A stretch of DNA of 64,000 bases from GCA-2746365 sp963711255. GTDB lineage: Bacteria; Pseudomonadota; Gammaproteobacteria; SZUA-229. A program made the position numbers and the translations under genes. Shown here piece by piece: positions 34,339-43,251 of this stretch. The notes under the pieces are model-generated. The model was given only the letters and a program-made list of their open reading frames with translations, was not told the DNA's origin and searched no databases. Every line of letters starts with the position of its first letter. The first letter of the stretch is position 1. Where the stretch lies: the NCBI GenBank assembly GCA_963711255.1, contig CAVQDO010000021.1:89729-153728 (forward strand), read 5' to 3'.

Positions 34339-34754
34339 TTTAAAACCCTTTGTTTCTAGTTGATAGAAAATACTAGTTGTGAAGAATATAATGCATAATT
34401 CATACCAGATATCCAACTGATTGATTTACATGAACTTAGATTAATAAAAGCGATAATTGACGCTGAAATAGTGTAAAGATTTCCTGACAAAGTTAAGATT
34501 CTTTACACTTTATTAATTATCCACTTTAGTCAGGAAGCTACGAATTTAGCCGACATTATTTGAGCATTAAATGTAATATGCCATTCAAAAAAAGGCGCCA
34601 TCCATGAAAAATAGAAACGGCAGCACCACAGTAAAATAATTAGCAAAATAATTGATTAGCAGTTTCGACTGGCAGTAACCATGAAAAGATACAAGTTTTA
34701 CCACCTTACATATTTATGTAAGTACCTTATCCCCATTATTGAAGTAACAGTTTA
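34339..34754. other. Non-coding divergent region between PEP-CTERM and ligase genes
   Basis: About 415 AT-rich bases with no supportable gene. It should hold divergent promoters for the PEP-CTERM gene and the cyanophycin-synthetase-like gene. No clear -35/-10 pair or strong hairpin was identified. Confidence 0.4.
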
Positions 34755-36929
34755 ATGAGTCTGCATTCAATCCGAGTATTAATGGACGCTTCTCTGTTTT
34801 GTCCAAAACCCTGCGTATTAGCCACCTTTGATCTCGATTCTTCCGAGCATTGTATTGACAGGCAGGCGGAAGAAGCTGCGAAAAAAATCGCCATCCGTCA
34901 GTTATTAGAGATTGGTGTTGATTTAACATATGCAACCTCATCGATAAAATCTTCATTACCATTATATATTGGTTTATCTATTGACCTGGTCGAAGCGATA
35001 ATGCGGCGACTTGATCTTTATTGTGAACCAGCTATTACCGTACAGGACGGTAAACAAAATAGAGTCTTTGTTGCCTTTGTTGAGCGAGACCGCCTGCTCA
35101 CATTTGATGCTGTGGCACGGGCGACAACTTATGTAATGAGTGTTTTCTCACGAAATGAACATAAGAAAACGATAGAACTTCCCCGGTTACTGACCAATTT
35201 AAAACAGCTTTTAGTTAATGTTGAAAAATCAGGCAAATCACGTACAAGCAAAGAATTACAGCATAATTTAATGACGGCGAATAAACCCTGGTTTTCGCTG
35301 GATTTTGATAAGCATAATAAAAACTGCCTGCAGGCGGGTTTTGGTCGCCAACAACAGTATCTAGATGGTGCAATATCATTTGATTCGTCTTTTATAGGGG
35401 TGATGACCTCGCTTAGTAAAATTAAATCTCGACAGTTTTTAGCGCAGTCAGGTTTCCAGGTGCCCAGACAATTCGTTGTGAAAAATGCCGAACATGCCTG
35501 CCAGCAGGCTCGCCATTTAGGTTATCCCGTGGTATTAAAAAGTGATGTCGGTGCTTATGGCCATCGAGTATATGCTGACTTAAGAAGCTGTGAAGAATTA
35601 GCTGCGGCTTTTCACGTGCTTGAAAATGATCTCAGACGCTATGGCGAGAAACACACCATTTTTGTAGAAAATCATCTAGAAGGAAAAGTATATCGGGTAG
35701 AAGTCGTCAAGGGGCAGTTTTTTGATGCTTACGACATGGTACCGGCGGGGGTAACGGGTGATGGAAAACACACGGTAAGAGAACTGGTTGCAATTGAGAA
35801 TACAAATCCCGAACGCGGTGGAAAAACTGAGGCTACGACCAGGTACATTCATCTGGAGTTAAAAGCGGCAGAGTTACTGATGCTTGAAAAACAAAACATG
35901 ACTGTAGAAAGCATCCCTGAAAATGGACAGGTGGTACGCTTAAGGGCGAATTCTAACTGGTCGTGTGGCGGCACCTACGAAAAAGTAACTGAACTTATCC
36001 ATCCCGATAATAAGCTGCTCGCCGAACGTGCAGCGGTCGCATTAAAGATCGATTTATTGGGTGTCGATCTAATTACCAGTGATATCAGCAAATCGTTTAT
36101 TGAAAACGACTTAACAATCATCGAAGTTAATCATTCACCCGCCATTACTGGATCTCACGAAAATGCAGAAGATAAATTTGATGATACCGCCCGGCGACTG
36201 ATTGAAAGAATGCTGCCGGATGTTGCTTACGGCGATGTGCCAGTCATCATGTTTAAGGCCGCCGGGCAGTCGTATGCATCGGCGCTTCTATTCGCGGATT
36301 ATTTTAACAGGCTTGGCTACTCTGCCGGATTAATCAATCAGCAAGGTATGTCTGTTAATGGACAGGTCTGGGCCAAACCTGAACGTGTCGATTTTCAAAA
36401 TCCCGGCTTACAGCTGCTCAGAAACAATACGGTGGGCGCCGCAATAATTGAACGCAGTGTAGAAGACCTGGTGAATTTTGGCCTGGGTACGGGCGGCTGT
36501 GATATAGCGGTTGTTTTAGACTGTAAAAACAAAAGCATCACGACACCCGTCTGGCGCAATGGTATGCGATCATCAGAAGCAGATCGTTTTTTATGCCAGT
36601 CTGCGCGCCTGGCAAATATTATATTAGTTGATAGTGTGGACAGCATAGAGTTATGCCGGCAATGTGAAACGGATAAGTTATTTGCATTATTTCCAGTCGA
36701 TTCAGAAACACTGGAACAATCGCTTGAATTAGACAGCAATCGAATTAAAATACGTCAACATACGGAAGATGGTGTGTTACTCGATATTGTTTATAAAAAA
36801 AGCCGGTTTGAAAAATGGTTAAAACGACCTGGCATAGATAATGCCCTGCCCTATATCGCGATACTGGCTACATTGCTGGTACTGGACCTGGAGCTTGAAA
36901 AAATCTGGACACTGCTTGAAAGCGAATAG
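34755..36929 (+). CDS. Cyanophycin-synthetase-like ATP-grasp ligase with degenerate Mur domain
   Basis: A 724-aa protein with the CphA layout: N-terminal domain (1-165), ATP-grasp domain (about 215-475) and a Mur-ligase-like part (490-690). ATP-grasp features are intact: YPVVLKSDVGAYGHRVY, the CphA signature GVTGDGKHTVRELVAIEN with NPERGG (331-356), and the metal site IIEVNHSPAITGSHEN near 455-470. In CphA the Mur domain opens with a GTNGKTT P-loop. Here the aligned segment is VPVIMFKAAGQSYAS (495-509), so ATP binding at the second site is lost. Usual CphA is about 870-900 aa. Cyanobacterial CphA2, which lacks the second activity, is the nearest known concept. It would make an amide-linked polymer or oligopeptide, but the substrate is unknown. 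No cyanophycinase is nearby. Confidence 0.75.
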   Translation: MSLHSIRVLMDASLFCPKPCVLATFDLDSSEHCIDRQAEEAAKKIAIRQLLEIGVDLTYATSSIKSSLPLYIGLSIDLVEAIMRRLDLYCEPAITVQDGKQNRVFVAFVERDRLLTFDAVARATTYVMSVFSRNEHKKTIELPRLLTNLKQLLVNVEKSGKSRTSKELQHNLMTANKPWFSLDFDKHNKNCLQAGFGRQQQYLDGAISFDSSFIGVMTSLSKIKSRQFLAQSGFQVPRQFVVKNAEHACQQARHLGYPVVLKSDVGAYGHRVYADLRSCEELAAAFHVLENDLRRYGEKHTIFVENHLEGKVYRVEVVKGQFFDAYDMVPAGVTGDGKHTVRELVAIENTNPERGGKTEATTRYIHLELKAAELLMLEKQNMTVESIPENGQVVRLRANSNWSCGGTYEKVTELIHPDNKLLAERAAVALKIDLLGVDLITSDISKSFIENDLTIIEVNHSPAITGSHENAEDKFDDTARRLIERMLPDVAYGDVPVIMFKAAGQSYASALLFADYFNRLGYSAGLINQQGMSVNGQVWAKPERVDFQNPGLQLLRNNTVGAAIIERSVEDLVNFGLGTGGCDIAVVLDCKNKSITTPVWRNGMRSSEADRFLCQSARLANIILVDSVDSIELCRQCETDKLFALFPVDSETLEQSLELDSNRIKIRQHTEDGVLLDIVYKKSRFEKWLKRPGIDNALPYIAILATLLVLDLELEKIWTLLESE

Positions 36930-37100
36930 AATACTTTATTGAAAGCTACCTGCCATACATATTGGGCTATATAGCTCAGCAACTTGATCATGAATAAAAA
37001 GGAGCTGCGTTAACCCCATTCTCGGTCTACCCTGATACTGCACGAAACCTGTCATAAGATCAGTTAGTCAAAAGACACAGGAACAAGTGATTATTACTCA

Positions 37101-37117
37101 TACCCCCCATATAGGGG
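37101..37117. promoter_or_regulatory. Palindrome upstream of a small ORF, NarL/LuxR-site-like
   Basis: The sequence TACCCCCC-ATATA-GGGG (37101-37117) holds a perfect CCCC/GGGG inverted repeat around ATATA. This spacing recalls half-sites of NarL/FixJ-type response regulators (TACYNMT-like). It is about 60 bases before the start of the small ORF at 37176. Confidence 0.35.
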
Positions 37118-37175
37118 ATGAAACTTTAGCGGTAACAGAACGATGTTTCGCTATTCGTTAACTAAGGGACTAATA

Positions 37176-37289
37176 ATGTTTGATAACAACATAAAAGCAT
37201 TACTGAATACCATTAAGGACGATAAAGCGAAAGTTTTAAATGGATTGCACCAGCAGGATGAGGAAAAAACCTATAAAACACCTGTTTAA
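37176..37289 (+). CDS. Possible small protein, 37 aa
   Basis: ATG 37176 follows AAGGGA with a 6-base spacer and opens a 37-codon frame ending TAA at 37287. The peptide is charged and helical (DNNIKALLNTIKDDKAKV), without a signal peptide. A palindromic candidate operator lies about 60 bases upstream and an inverted repeat just after the stop, so the unit looks like a small independent transcript. No family is recognised, and chance cannot be excluded at this length. Confidence 0.4.
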   Translation: MFDNNIKALLNTIKDDKAKVLNGLHQQDEEKTYKTPV

Positions 37290-37301
37290 TATAAATTTTA
37301 G

Positions 37302-37331
37302 AATACTACCGCCAGCCATGACTGTAGTATT
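37302..37331. terminator. Inverted repeat between convergent genes
   Basis: AATACTAC (37302-37309) and GTAGTATT (37324-37331) form a perfect 8-base stem with a 14-base loop between the small ORF and the convergent lipoprotein gene. It is AT-rich and its T-runs are short, so it is a weak bidirectional terminator candidate. Confidence 0.35.
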
Positions 37332-37336
37332 TAACT

Positions 37337-37702
37337 CTATTTGCCAAGGTTTTTTATTTCACTGAGCTCATTTCTGGCAATTTGCTGAACATATATTGCC
37401 TTTGGCTCAGAAGAAGTCGTTGAATATAGAACGATATGTATTTTCGTTATTTGAATACCGTAACGTCCAGATTTTATATAAACACCACCGGGATAACGAC
37501 CTGAGGTGGGATACCAGTCAGAATTATGCTCTTGCAACCATTCATTGAGAACAGCATACTCATTATCGGCTGAGGTAAGGCTTAATCTTTGCTCACTGTC
37601 GTCGCTAAAATACACAGTGACTTCAGGCTCTAGTTGAACATCGAGTGATTCACTACAACCCATTAATATCAATACTGACAATATAAAGAACGCTCTTCTC
37701 AC
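37337..37702 (-). CDS. Small lipoprotein of unknown function
   Basis: A 121-aa protein with a lipoprotein signal peptide: RRAFFILSVLILMGCSES, with Cys as the lipidation site (LMGC is a slightly unusual lipobox). I place the start at GTG 37702, where AAGAG lies about 7 bases upstream and the signal peptide begins; an in-frame ATG at 37801 would add 33 residues before the signal. The mature part has short beta strands (VTVYFSDDSEQRLSL, GVYIKSGRYGIQITKIHIVL) and resembles no family I know. It is alone on the minus strand. Confidence 0.6.
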   Translation of the reverse strand: MRRAFFILSVLILMGCSESLDVQLEPEVTVYFSDDSEQRLSLTSADNEYAVLNEWLQEHNSDWYPTSGRYPGGVYIKSGRYGIQITKIHIVLYSTTSSEPKAIYVQQIARNELSEIKNLGK

Positions 37703-37996
37703 ATTATTACTCTTAAAAATGCCAACACTTGACGAATAGTTAATGAATAGTTTAACAAATGGCTTTTTGAATGGATAGTTTCCGCTAATAGAAGAAGCCA
37801 TTGTTATCTATACCCAGTGATATTGTTACCATGGTGGCCGCCCGGTCATTTGCGAAAAATGAGGAATGACAGGTAATGAACCGTAGCAAAATAATAGTAT
37901 TTCGTAACGCTAAGGTTGTTAGCATGCAGAGCAGCAGTAAGTCGAATTAGCTATGAAAGTGAACGTCCCACAACCAAAGCCTTACCTCAAACAAAT

Positions 37997-39373
37997 TCAC
38001 GCAGTCTGAGCTAACCGCCTGTCGATCAAGTCACTCTCAATTTCAACCAGCTGCGTATCTCGCAGCGGATAAAAAATAAACGCCAGGCCTGCAATAATCG
38101 CGAAGATCGCCGGCAGCCAGGTAAAGATTAAACGTATTCCCAGCAGGGAGGTTTCTGATTGCGCCATATTGGCTTCGTAGCCAACATAGGTCAGCACTGC
38201 TGTCGGCAATACGCCGCCGATGGTTAAACCGAGCTTCTGTGCGAACTGTGCTGCGGAGAATACCAGCGCCGTGGTTCTTCGTTTGTATCGCCATTCACCA
38301 TAATCGGCAACGTCGCCGTACATCGCCCAGACAAGTGCAGGCGTCGGCCCGGCAAGTAAAGACGCCAACGCATTGACTGTTAGCATGGTCCAGTAATAAT
38401 CGTTTGGAATATAAAACATTAAACCCATGATTACGGCATTGGACAGCGTCAGGAAAAGCATCAGCGAACGCTTGTCATAGATATTACTCAGGAAGCGTCC
38501 TGCAATAACACCAATAACAAATACGATGGCACCGGTGGTAATAAAGAAGCTGGTACGATCCCAGATCCAGATGAATGAAGAGTTATCATCCAGCATGTAG
38601 TATTTGAAGAAATAAACAGTTGCGCCGCCGCGGATCGCGACGCTGGCCAGGGTAAATACACCGGCGACTACCATTACCAGCCAGGCAGTGTTCCTGACAA
38701 GAGTTCGCAGGTCTTTGCCGATATCGCTATCCTGGTTTGGCGGCGGCGCAACCCGTTCTTTAGTACCACGGAAAGTTTGCAGGAACATTAAAACCGATAA
38801 CACGGCAAAAATTGCCATCGTATACTGGAAACCAAGCATTTCATCTTCACCACCCAGAATCCTGACCAGCGGCCTCACCGACATACCCAGGATAATCGCT
38901 GCACTGAAAGCACCAACGAAACGGTAGGTTCCCAGTGTTAAACGCTCGCTGGAGGATGTCGTCATCACTCCCATCAATGCGCCGTAGGGAACGTTGATGG
39001 CGGTGTAGGCTGTCATCATTAATATATAAGTAACATAGGCAAAGATGAGTTTGCCTTCTTCCCCCAGGTCAGGGTTGATAAACATCAGGTAGCCTAATGC
39101 ACCGTAAGGAACGGCCATCCACAACAGGTAGGGCCTAAACTTTCCCCACCGGGTATTGGTCCGGTCGGCGATAATGCCCATTATCGGATCGGTAATCCAG
39201 TCCCATAGTTTTACCGTCAACAGCATGGTAGTGACTGCCGCCGTACTTAGCCCATAGACATCGGTGTAATAGTAAATAATGAAGATGGCAAAAAACTGGA
39301 AGAAAAAATTTGAAGCGGTATCGCCCAGCGCGTAATTAAACTTCTCGGCAAAACTTAATGGTGGCGTTAGCAT
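37997..39373 (-). CDS. GPH-family sugar:cation symporter (MFS)
   Basis: A 458-aa inner-membrane transporter with 12 predicted helices. It has GPH (MelB/XynP-type) signatures: FNYALGDTASNFFFQF in helix 1, DWITDPIMGIIADRT with the cation-site acidic residues in helix 2, and RWGKFRPYLLW in the following loop. GPH carriers bring in oligosaccharides with H+ or Na+. As the last gene of the beta-glucan region it would import glucan fragments. It is a distant paralogue of the transporter at 57157-58509. Three 17-base tandem repeats lie directly before its start. Confidence 0.9.
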   Translation of the reverse strand: MLTPPLSFAEKFNYALGDTASNFFFQFFAIFIIYYYTDVYGLSTAAVTTMLLTVKLWDWITDPIMGIIADRTNTRWGKFRPYLLWMAVPYGALGYLMFINPDLGEEGKLIFAYVTYILMMTAYTAINVPYGALMGVMTTSSSERLTLGTYRFVGAFSAAIILGMSVRPLVRILGGEDEMLGFQYTMAIFAVLSVLMFLQTFRGTKERVAPPPNQDSDIGKDLRTLVRNTAWLVMVVAGVFTLASVAIRGGATVYFFKYYMLDDNSSFIWIWDRTSFFITTGAIVFVIGVIAGRFLSNIYDKRSLMLFLTLSNAVIMGLMFYIPNDYYWTMLTVNALASLLAGPTPALVWAMYGDVADYGEWRYKRRTTALVFSAAQFAQKLGLTIGGVLPTAVLTYVGYEANMAQSETSLLGIRLIFTWLPAIFAIIAGLAFIFYPLRDTQLVEIESDLIDRRLAQTA

Positions 39374-39377
39374 TTAA

Positions 39378-39426
39378 TTAACTCGTGCATTTATTTAACT
39401 CGTGCATTTTATAAACCTGTGCATAT
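39378..39426 (-). repeat. Three 17-base tandem repeats at the transporter start
   Basis: Two copies of a 15-base core (TTAACTCGTGCATTT, 39378-39392 and 39395-39409) and a third degenerate copy (39412-39426) recur with a period of exactly 17 bases. They end 4 bases from the start codon of the GPH transporter. On the minus strand every unit reads ATGCACGAGTTAA, i.e. each copy holds an ATG and a GAG that can act as ribosome binding site for the next ATG. The repeats could tune translation or be phase-variable. Confidence 0.7.
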
Positions 39427-39524
39427 TCTTAGCCTCGTATTTCTCAATTTCACTTTCACAAGAAAATCAAAAGCTGCCAGCTCAAACGTGAAGTAATCTT
39501 ACGCATGAGACAAGTCTGACGTTT

Positions 39525-39947
39525 TTAACACTGCTCCCACGGCAAGCCGTGAAACCGCCAGCCACCAATAGCACTACGCTGATGATGATCATCCAGATCA
39601 CCTTCAAAGCCTTCATCGATATGATGGATACTGCTAAGCCCGGCAGCCAGTAATGCTTTGCCCGCTTCCAGTGATCGTTTACCACTTCGGCAAATCAGCA
39701 CGATAGGAGCACAGCCGTCTTCGGTATCACATACTGCGCCGCCCAGCATTAACTTTCGAACCTCGGAAACAAAATGCGGATTAATCACCCAGTCCGGCTC
39801 ATCAATCCACGGCAGGTGAATAGCACCGACAGGATGCCCGACAAACAGGTATTCCATACTGGAGCGGATATCAAGCAATATGGCACGCGGATCATCCTCA
39901 AGCATTTGAAATGCTGCTTTCGGTGAAATATTATGTAACTCAGTCAT
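39525..39947 (-). CDS. Rhodanese-like domain protein
   Basis: A 140-aa single-domain rhodanese. It has ILLDIRSSMEYLFVGHPVGAIHLPW and the active-site loop ICRSGKRSLEAG, with the catalytic Cys of CRSGKR. The family DUF-like C-terminal block EGFEGDLDDHHQRS is shared with rhodaneses in other proteobacteria. GGAGG lies about 8 bases before ATG 39947. It follows pgl2 by about 48 bases on the same strand, but has no obvious role in glucan use. Confidence 0.88.
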   Translation of the reverse strand: MTELHNISPKAAFQMLEDDPRAILLDIRSSMEYLFVGHPVGAIHLPWIDEPDWVINPHFVSEVRKLMLGGAVCDTEDGCAPIVLICRSGKRSLEAGKALLAAGLSSIHHIDEGFEGDLDDHHQRSAIGGWRFHGLPWEQC

Positions 39948-39995
39948 GGTGATAACCTCCCCCTACGCTAGTAAAAAATCAACACACTCAAAATA

Positions 39996-40715
39996 CTATG
40001 CAGCCGAACTTTCGCCTGCTTCACCAACTATATCACCAGTTATCTCACCGACTGCATCAATATCGACAAACCAGACGTCAGGCTCAACCATAGCTACCGG
40101 TAAAAGCTCACCTGCTTTCAATCTATCGAGAGCATCTTTTTTACCGCTGCCCGTGGCAATAACAATACATTCTCCTGCAAACTTAAGCATGTCTAAGCCA
40201 ATCGATACTCTTTCATCAGGTGATTTTGGTGAGTGATAGACCGGCACCACGGCTGACTCGTTATTCAATGCCGCGTTACCCGGAAACAAACTTGCCGTAT
40301 GACCGTCTTCTCCCATACCCAGTAAGACAATATCAAATGCAGCGATGGTTTCGATCAACGATGCATATTGTATAGCGCCCTGTTCTGGCCCCAGCTCTGC
40401 CGGCATTGGATGAAAGTTTTCGATGACGTTTCCTTCATGACTAAAAAGGCTATTTTCAATCATAGTGTCATTACGTTCTTTATGGCCAACGGGATAGCAG
40501 CGTTCATCACCCGGATACCAGTGAATCTTGTCCCAGGGCAATGCTTTATCGGCAAGTAATTTAATACAATGTGCCGGTGTTGTACCGCCCGGTAACACAA
40601 CATGGCAGATATCGTTTTCTGATACACAGTTTTTTATCTGCTGACACAGGTACTCAGCAGCAGCATCGGCAACTTCTTCAGCCGTGTTGTAAACTTTAGT
40701 ATTCGTGTTATTCAT
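39996..40715 (-). CDS. pgl: 6-Phosphogluconolactonase (second copy)
   Basis: A 239-aa Pgl paralogous to the protein at 904-1593. Shared blocks include DICHVVLPGGTTPAHC, IHWYPGDERCYPVGHKERND, PAELGPEQGA and GMGEDGHTASLFPGNAAL. It has a slightly longer C-terminus (DAVGEITGDIVGEAGESSA). Its start overlaps the zwf2 stop by 8 bases, so the pair is translationally coupled. Together with gnd2 it forms a second, complete OPP set within the beta-glucan region. Confidence 0.93.
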   Translation of the reverse strand: MNNTNTKVYNTAEEVADAAAEYLCQQIKNCVSENDICHVVLPGGTTPAHCIKLLADKALPWDKIHWYPGDERCYPVGHKERNDTMIENSLFSHEGNVIENFHPMPAELGPEQGAIQYASLIETIAAFDIVLLGMGEDGHTASLFPGNAALNNESAVVPVYHSPKSPDERVSIGLDMLKFAGECIVIATGSGKKDALDRLKAGELLPVAMVEPDVWFVDIDAVGEITGDIVGEAGESSAA

Positions 40716-42204
40716 AAATTGTTGGTTTATGCCAGCCGCCGACGCAGCCCCTGGTTAATTTATCCATACCTGGAACATCCCAGGTTCCCGCACGATAGCC
40801 ATTAATTGAAATACGATCTTTCCAGGCAGCCAGTATCGGTTCGACTATCGCCCAGGATTCTTCGACTTCATCTGCGCGTGAAAACAATGTGCCATCACCC
40901 GTCAATACATCGTGCATTAATATTTCATAGGCATCAGCGACTTCTTCAACGTCATGCGCATAAGGAGCTCGCATCACCATGCTTTCGTTGTCCGTTGTTA
41001 AGCCGGGCTTCTTGGCATTGAGCCGCATCACTACACCGCCTTCAGGCTGTAAACGGAAGACCAGGGAGTTGGCATCGGGTCTTGATGCATGGCTATCAAA
41101 TAGATTAAATGGCGGCCGGCGAAAACGTACCATGATTTCCGATACTCTGCCTTTCATACGTTTGCCGGAACATAGTATGAACGGTACACCCTGCCAGCGC
41201 CAGTTATCAATATAAAAGCGCACAGCAGCGAATGTTTCAGTGCAGGAATCCGCAGACACGCCTTTTTCTGCGACATAGGAGGGAACAGTTTCTCCCGCTA
41301 TTGTACCGGAAGCGTACTGCGCCGATACCGTTTGTTTTGCTATATTCTTGGGCTTAAAACGGCGTACTGCACGCAGCACTTTCATTTTTTCATCACGCAC
41401 AGCATCGGTAGTAAATTCAACCGGCGGCTCCATCGCAACCAGTGTCATCACCTGCATTAAGTGGCTCTGTATCATATCGCGTAAAGCGCCCGAGTTTTCA
41501 TAGTACCTGGCGCGGTACTCAATGCCTAATGTTTCGGAAACTGAAATTTGTATGTGATCGACGTAATTGCGGTTCCACAGGGGCTCCATAATACTGTTGG
41601 CAAAACGGTATACCAGTAAGTTTTGAACACTTTCCTTACCCAGGTAATGGTCAATACGGTAAATCTGGTTTTCATCAAAAACAGATTGCAGCTGTTTATC
41701 GAGCAACTGTGCTGACTCAAGGTTATTGCCAAAGGGCTTTTCGATGACCAGCCTGCGGTAGCCCTCATCTTCGCAGGCAAGCCCTGCACTGTTCAGCCCC
41801 TGCGCTATACTGCTATAAAGTTCCGGCGGGATGGCACAATAAAACATTGCATTTTTCTTTCCACCGGGCGTTTCCAGTGACTGCGCGATAGATTCGTAGG
41901 TTGACTCTTCTTCAAGATCACCTGGCACCGCCTTGAGACGAGACATAAAATCCAGCCACTTGTTTTCATCATGCATAACTTCTGCACAAAATTGATGCAG
42001 GCTTTGACGCACCAGTTCAATCCATTGCTCTTCGGTAGTGTTAAACACCACACCAATAATTCGGCTATCGGTATGTATCAGCCCGGAACAAAACATACGT
42101 ACCAGTGCTGGCAGTAACTTTCGTTTTGTCAGGTCGCCGGTCGCGCCAAATATAACAATATTCGTCGGCTCTGCGGTTTCAAAAATCTGTTTAGCGCTAA
42201 GCAT
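40708..42204 (-). CDS. zwf: Glucose-6-phosphate 1-dehydrogenase (second copy)
   Basis: A 498-aa Zwf, exactly as long as the copy at 1611-3107 and very similar to it. It has the coenzyme loop IFGATGDLTKRKLLP, the active-site RIDHYLGKESVQNL and the shared substrate region RFANSIMEPLWNRNYVDHIQ. The two copies differ more in the N-terminal half (for example the HTDSRIIGVVFNT region), suggesting duplication or parallel inheritance rather than a very recent copy. Gene order gnd2-zwf2-pgl2 on one strand indicates an operon. Confidence 0.95.
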   Translation of the reverse strand: MLSAKQIFETAEPTNIVIFGATGDLTKRKLLPALVRMFCSGLIHTDSRIIGVVFNTTEEQWIELVRQSLHQFCAEVMHDENKWLDFMSRLKAVPGDLEEESTYESIAQSLETPGGKKNAMFYCAIPPELYSSIAQGLNSAGLACEDEGYRRLVIEKPFGNNLESAQLLDKQLQSVFDENQIYRIDHYLGKESVQNLLVYRFANSIMEPLWNRNYVDHIQISVSETLGIEYRARYYENSGALRDMIQSHLMQVMTLVAMEPPVEFTTDAVRDEKMKVLRAVRRFKPKNIAKQTVSAQYASGTIAGETVPSYVAEKGVSADSCTETFAAVRFYIDNWRWQGVPFILCSGKRMKGRVSEIMVRFRRPPFNLFDSHASRPDANSLVFRLQPEGGVVMRLNAKKPGLTTDNESMVMRAPYAHDVEEVADAYEILMHDVLTGDGTLFSRADEVEESWAIVEPILAAWKDRISINGYRAGTWDVPGMDKLTRGCVGGWHKPTIYE

Positions 42205-42239
42205 TACAATAGTTCCATAGTGATAGCCTGTAAATCAAA

Positions 42240-43166
42240 CTATCCATTATCGTCTGCTTTAATCGGGTGCCCGCCAAAACCGGCACGCATCGCGTTAAGC
42301 ACTTTGCCGGCATAGGATGGATCCTGCCGACTTCGAAAACGCATTTGCAATGCCAATGTAAGCACAGGCGTAGGTATCGCTTCGTCAATTGAATCCTGTA
42401 CAACCCAGCGGCCTTCGCCGGAATCATCGACAAAGTCGCTTAATGTACTCATCTCGACATCCTGCTCAAGTGCGTCCGCAATCAAGTCCAGCAACCATGA
42501 TCTGACCACGCTGCCATGCTGCCAGATACGGGATACCTGGTGTGTATCCAGCTCCATCTCATGCTTTGCATTCATTAATTCAAAACCTTCGGCATAAGCC
42601 TGCATCATTCCGTACTCAATACCGTTATGTACCATCTTTACATAATGCCCGGCGCCAACAGGTCCAACGTGGCCCCAGCCGCTATCACCCGAGGGTGCCA
42701 GTGACTGTAAAACCGGTTCAATAGATGCGACAGCAATATCAGAACCACCAACCATTAGACTGTAACCGTTATCCAGACCCCATACGCCGCCCGAAGTACC
42801 GCAATCGATAAAGTGTATGCCCTGTTGCTGCAGGCGCTCACCACGCTGCTGACTCAATTTGAAATTTGAGTTACCGCCATCAATAACAACATCGCCCGCG
42901 GCGAGTCCTGCCACTACTAAATCATCAATGGTCTGGTCAACAAACTGGTGCGGAACCATTAGCCAGATTATGCGTGGTGTCGACAGACTGCTAAGCAAGG
43001 TTTCAAGATTATCAACTGCGAGAACGCTGTCTAATGTATTTTCAAGTTCAAGTGCCGCCTGATGCGAAACATCATATGCAACAACTTCATGCTTGTCGTT
43101 GGCCAGCCGCCTGACCATATTTGCGCCCATTTTCCCCAGGCCTATCATTGCGAGTTTCATATTCAA
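42240..43166 (-). CDS. 6-Phosphogluconate dehydrogenase, short form
   Basis: A 308-aa protein of the short (YqeC/GndA-type) 6-phosphogluconate dehydrogenase group. It has the N-terminal fold MIGLGKMGANMVRRLAND, the substrate motif GNSNFKLSQQR, DCGTSGGVWGLDNGYSLMVGG as in this group, and catalytic GHYVKMVHNGIEYGMMQA. Short forms are often NAD-dependent, and the residues after the second beta strand (YDVSHQAA) have an Asp that fits NAD. So the second OPP set may yield one NADPH and one NADH per glucose, unlike the first. Coenzyme use is inference. Confidence 0.9.
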   Translation of the reverse strand: MNMKLAMIGLGKMGANMVRRLANDKHEVVAYDVSHQAALELENTLDSVLAVDNLETLLSSLSTPRIIWLMVPHQFVDQTIDDLVVAGLAAGDVVIDGGNSNFKLSQQRGERLQQQGIHFIDCGTSGGVWGLDNGYSLMVGGSDIAVASIEPVLQSLAPSGDSGWGHVGPVGAGHYVKMVHNGIEYGMMQAYAEGFELMNAKHEMELDTHQVSRIWQHGSVVRSWLLDLIADALEQDVEMSTLSDFVDDSGEGRWVVQDSIDEAIPTPVLTLALQMRFRSRQDPSYAGKVLNAMRAGFGGHPIKADDNG

Positions 43167-43251
43167 CGCTCTTTTATTTAAATCATTTGGAGAATAAGCA
43201 GCTGAATCTGCATCCAGCAGATGCAGAAACCCGTTTATTCAGAAGGAGCAG

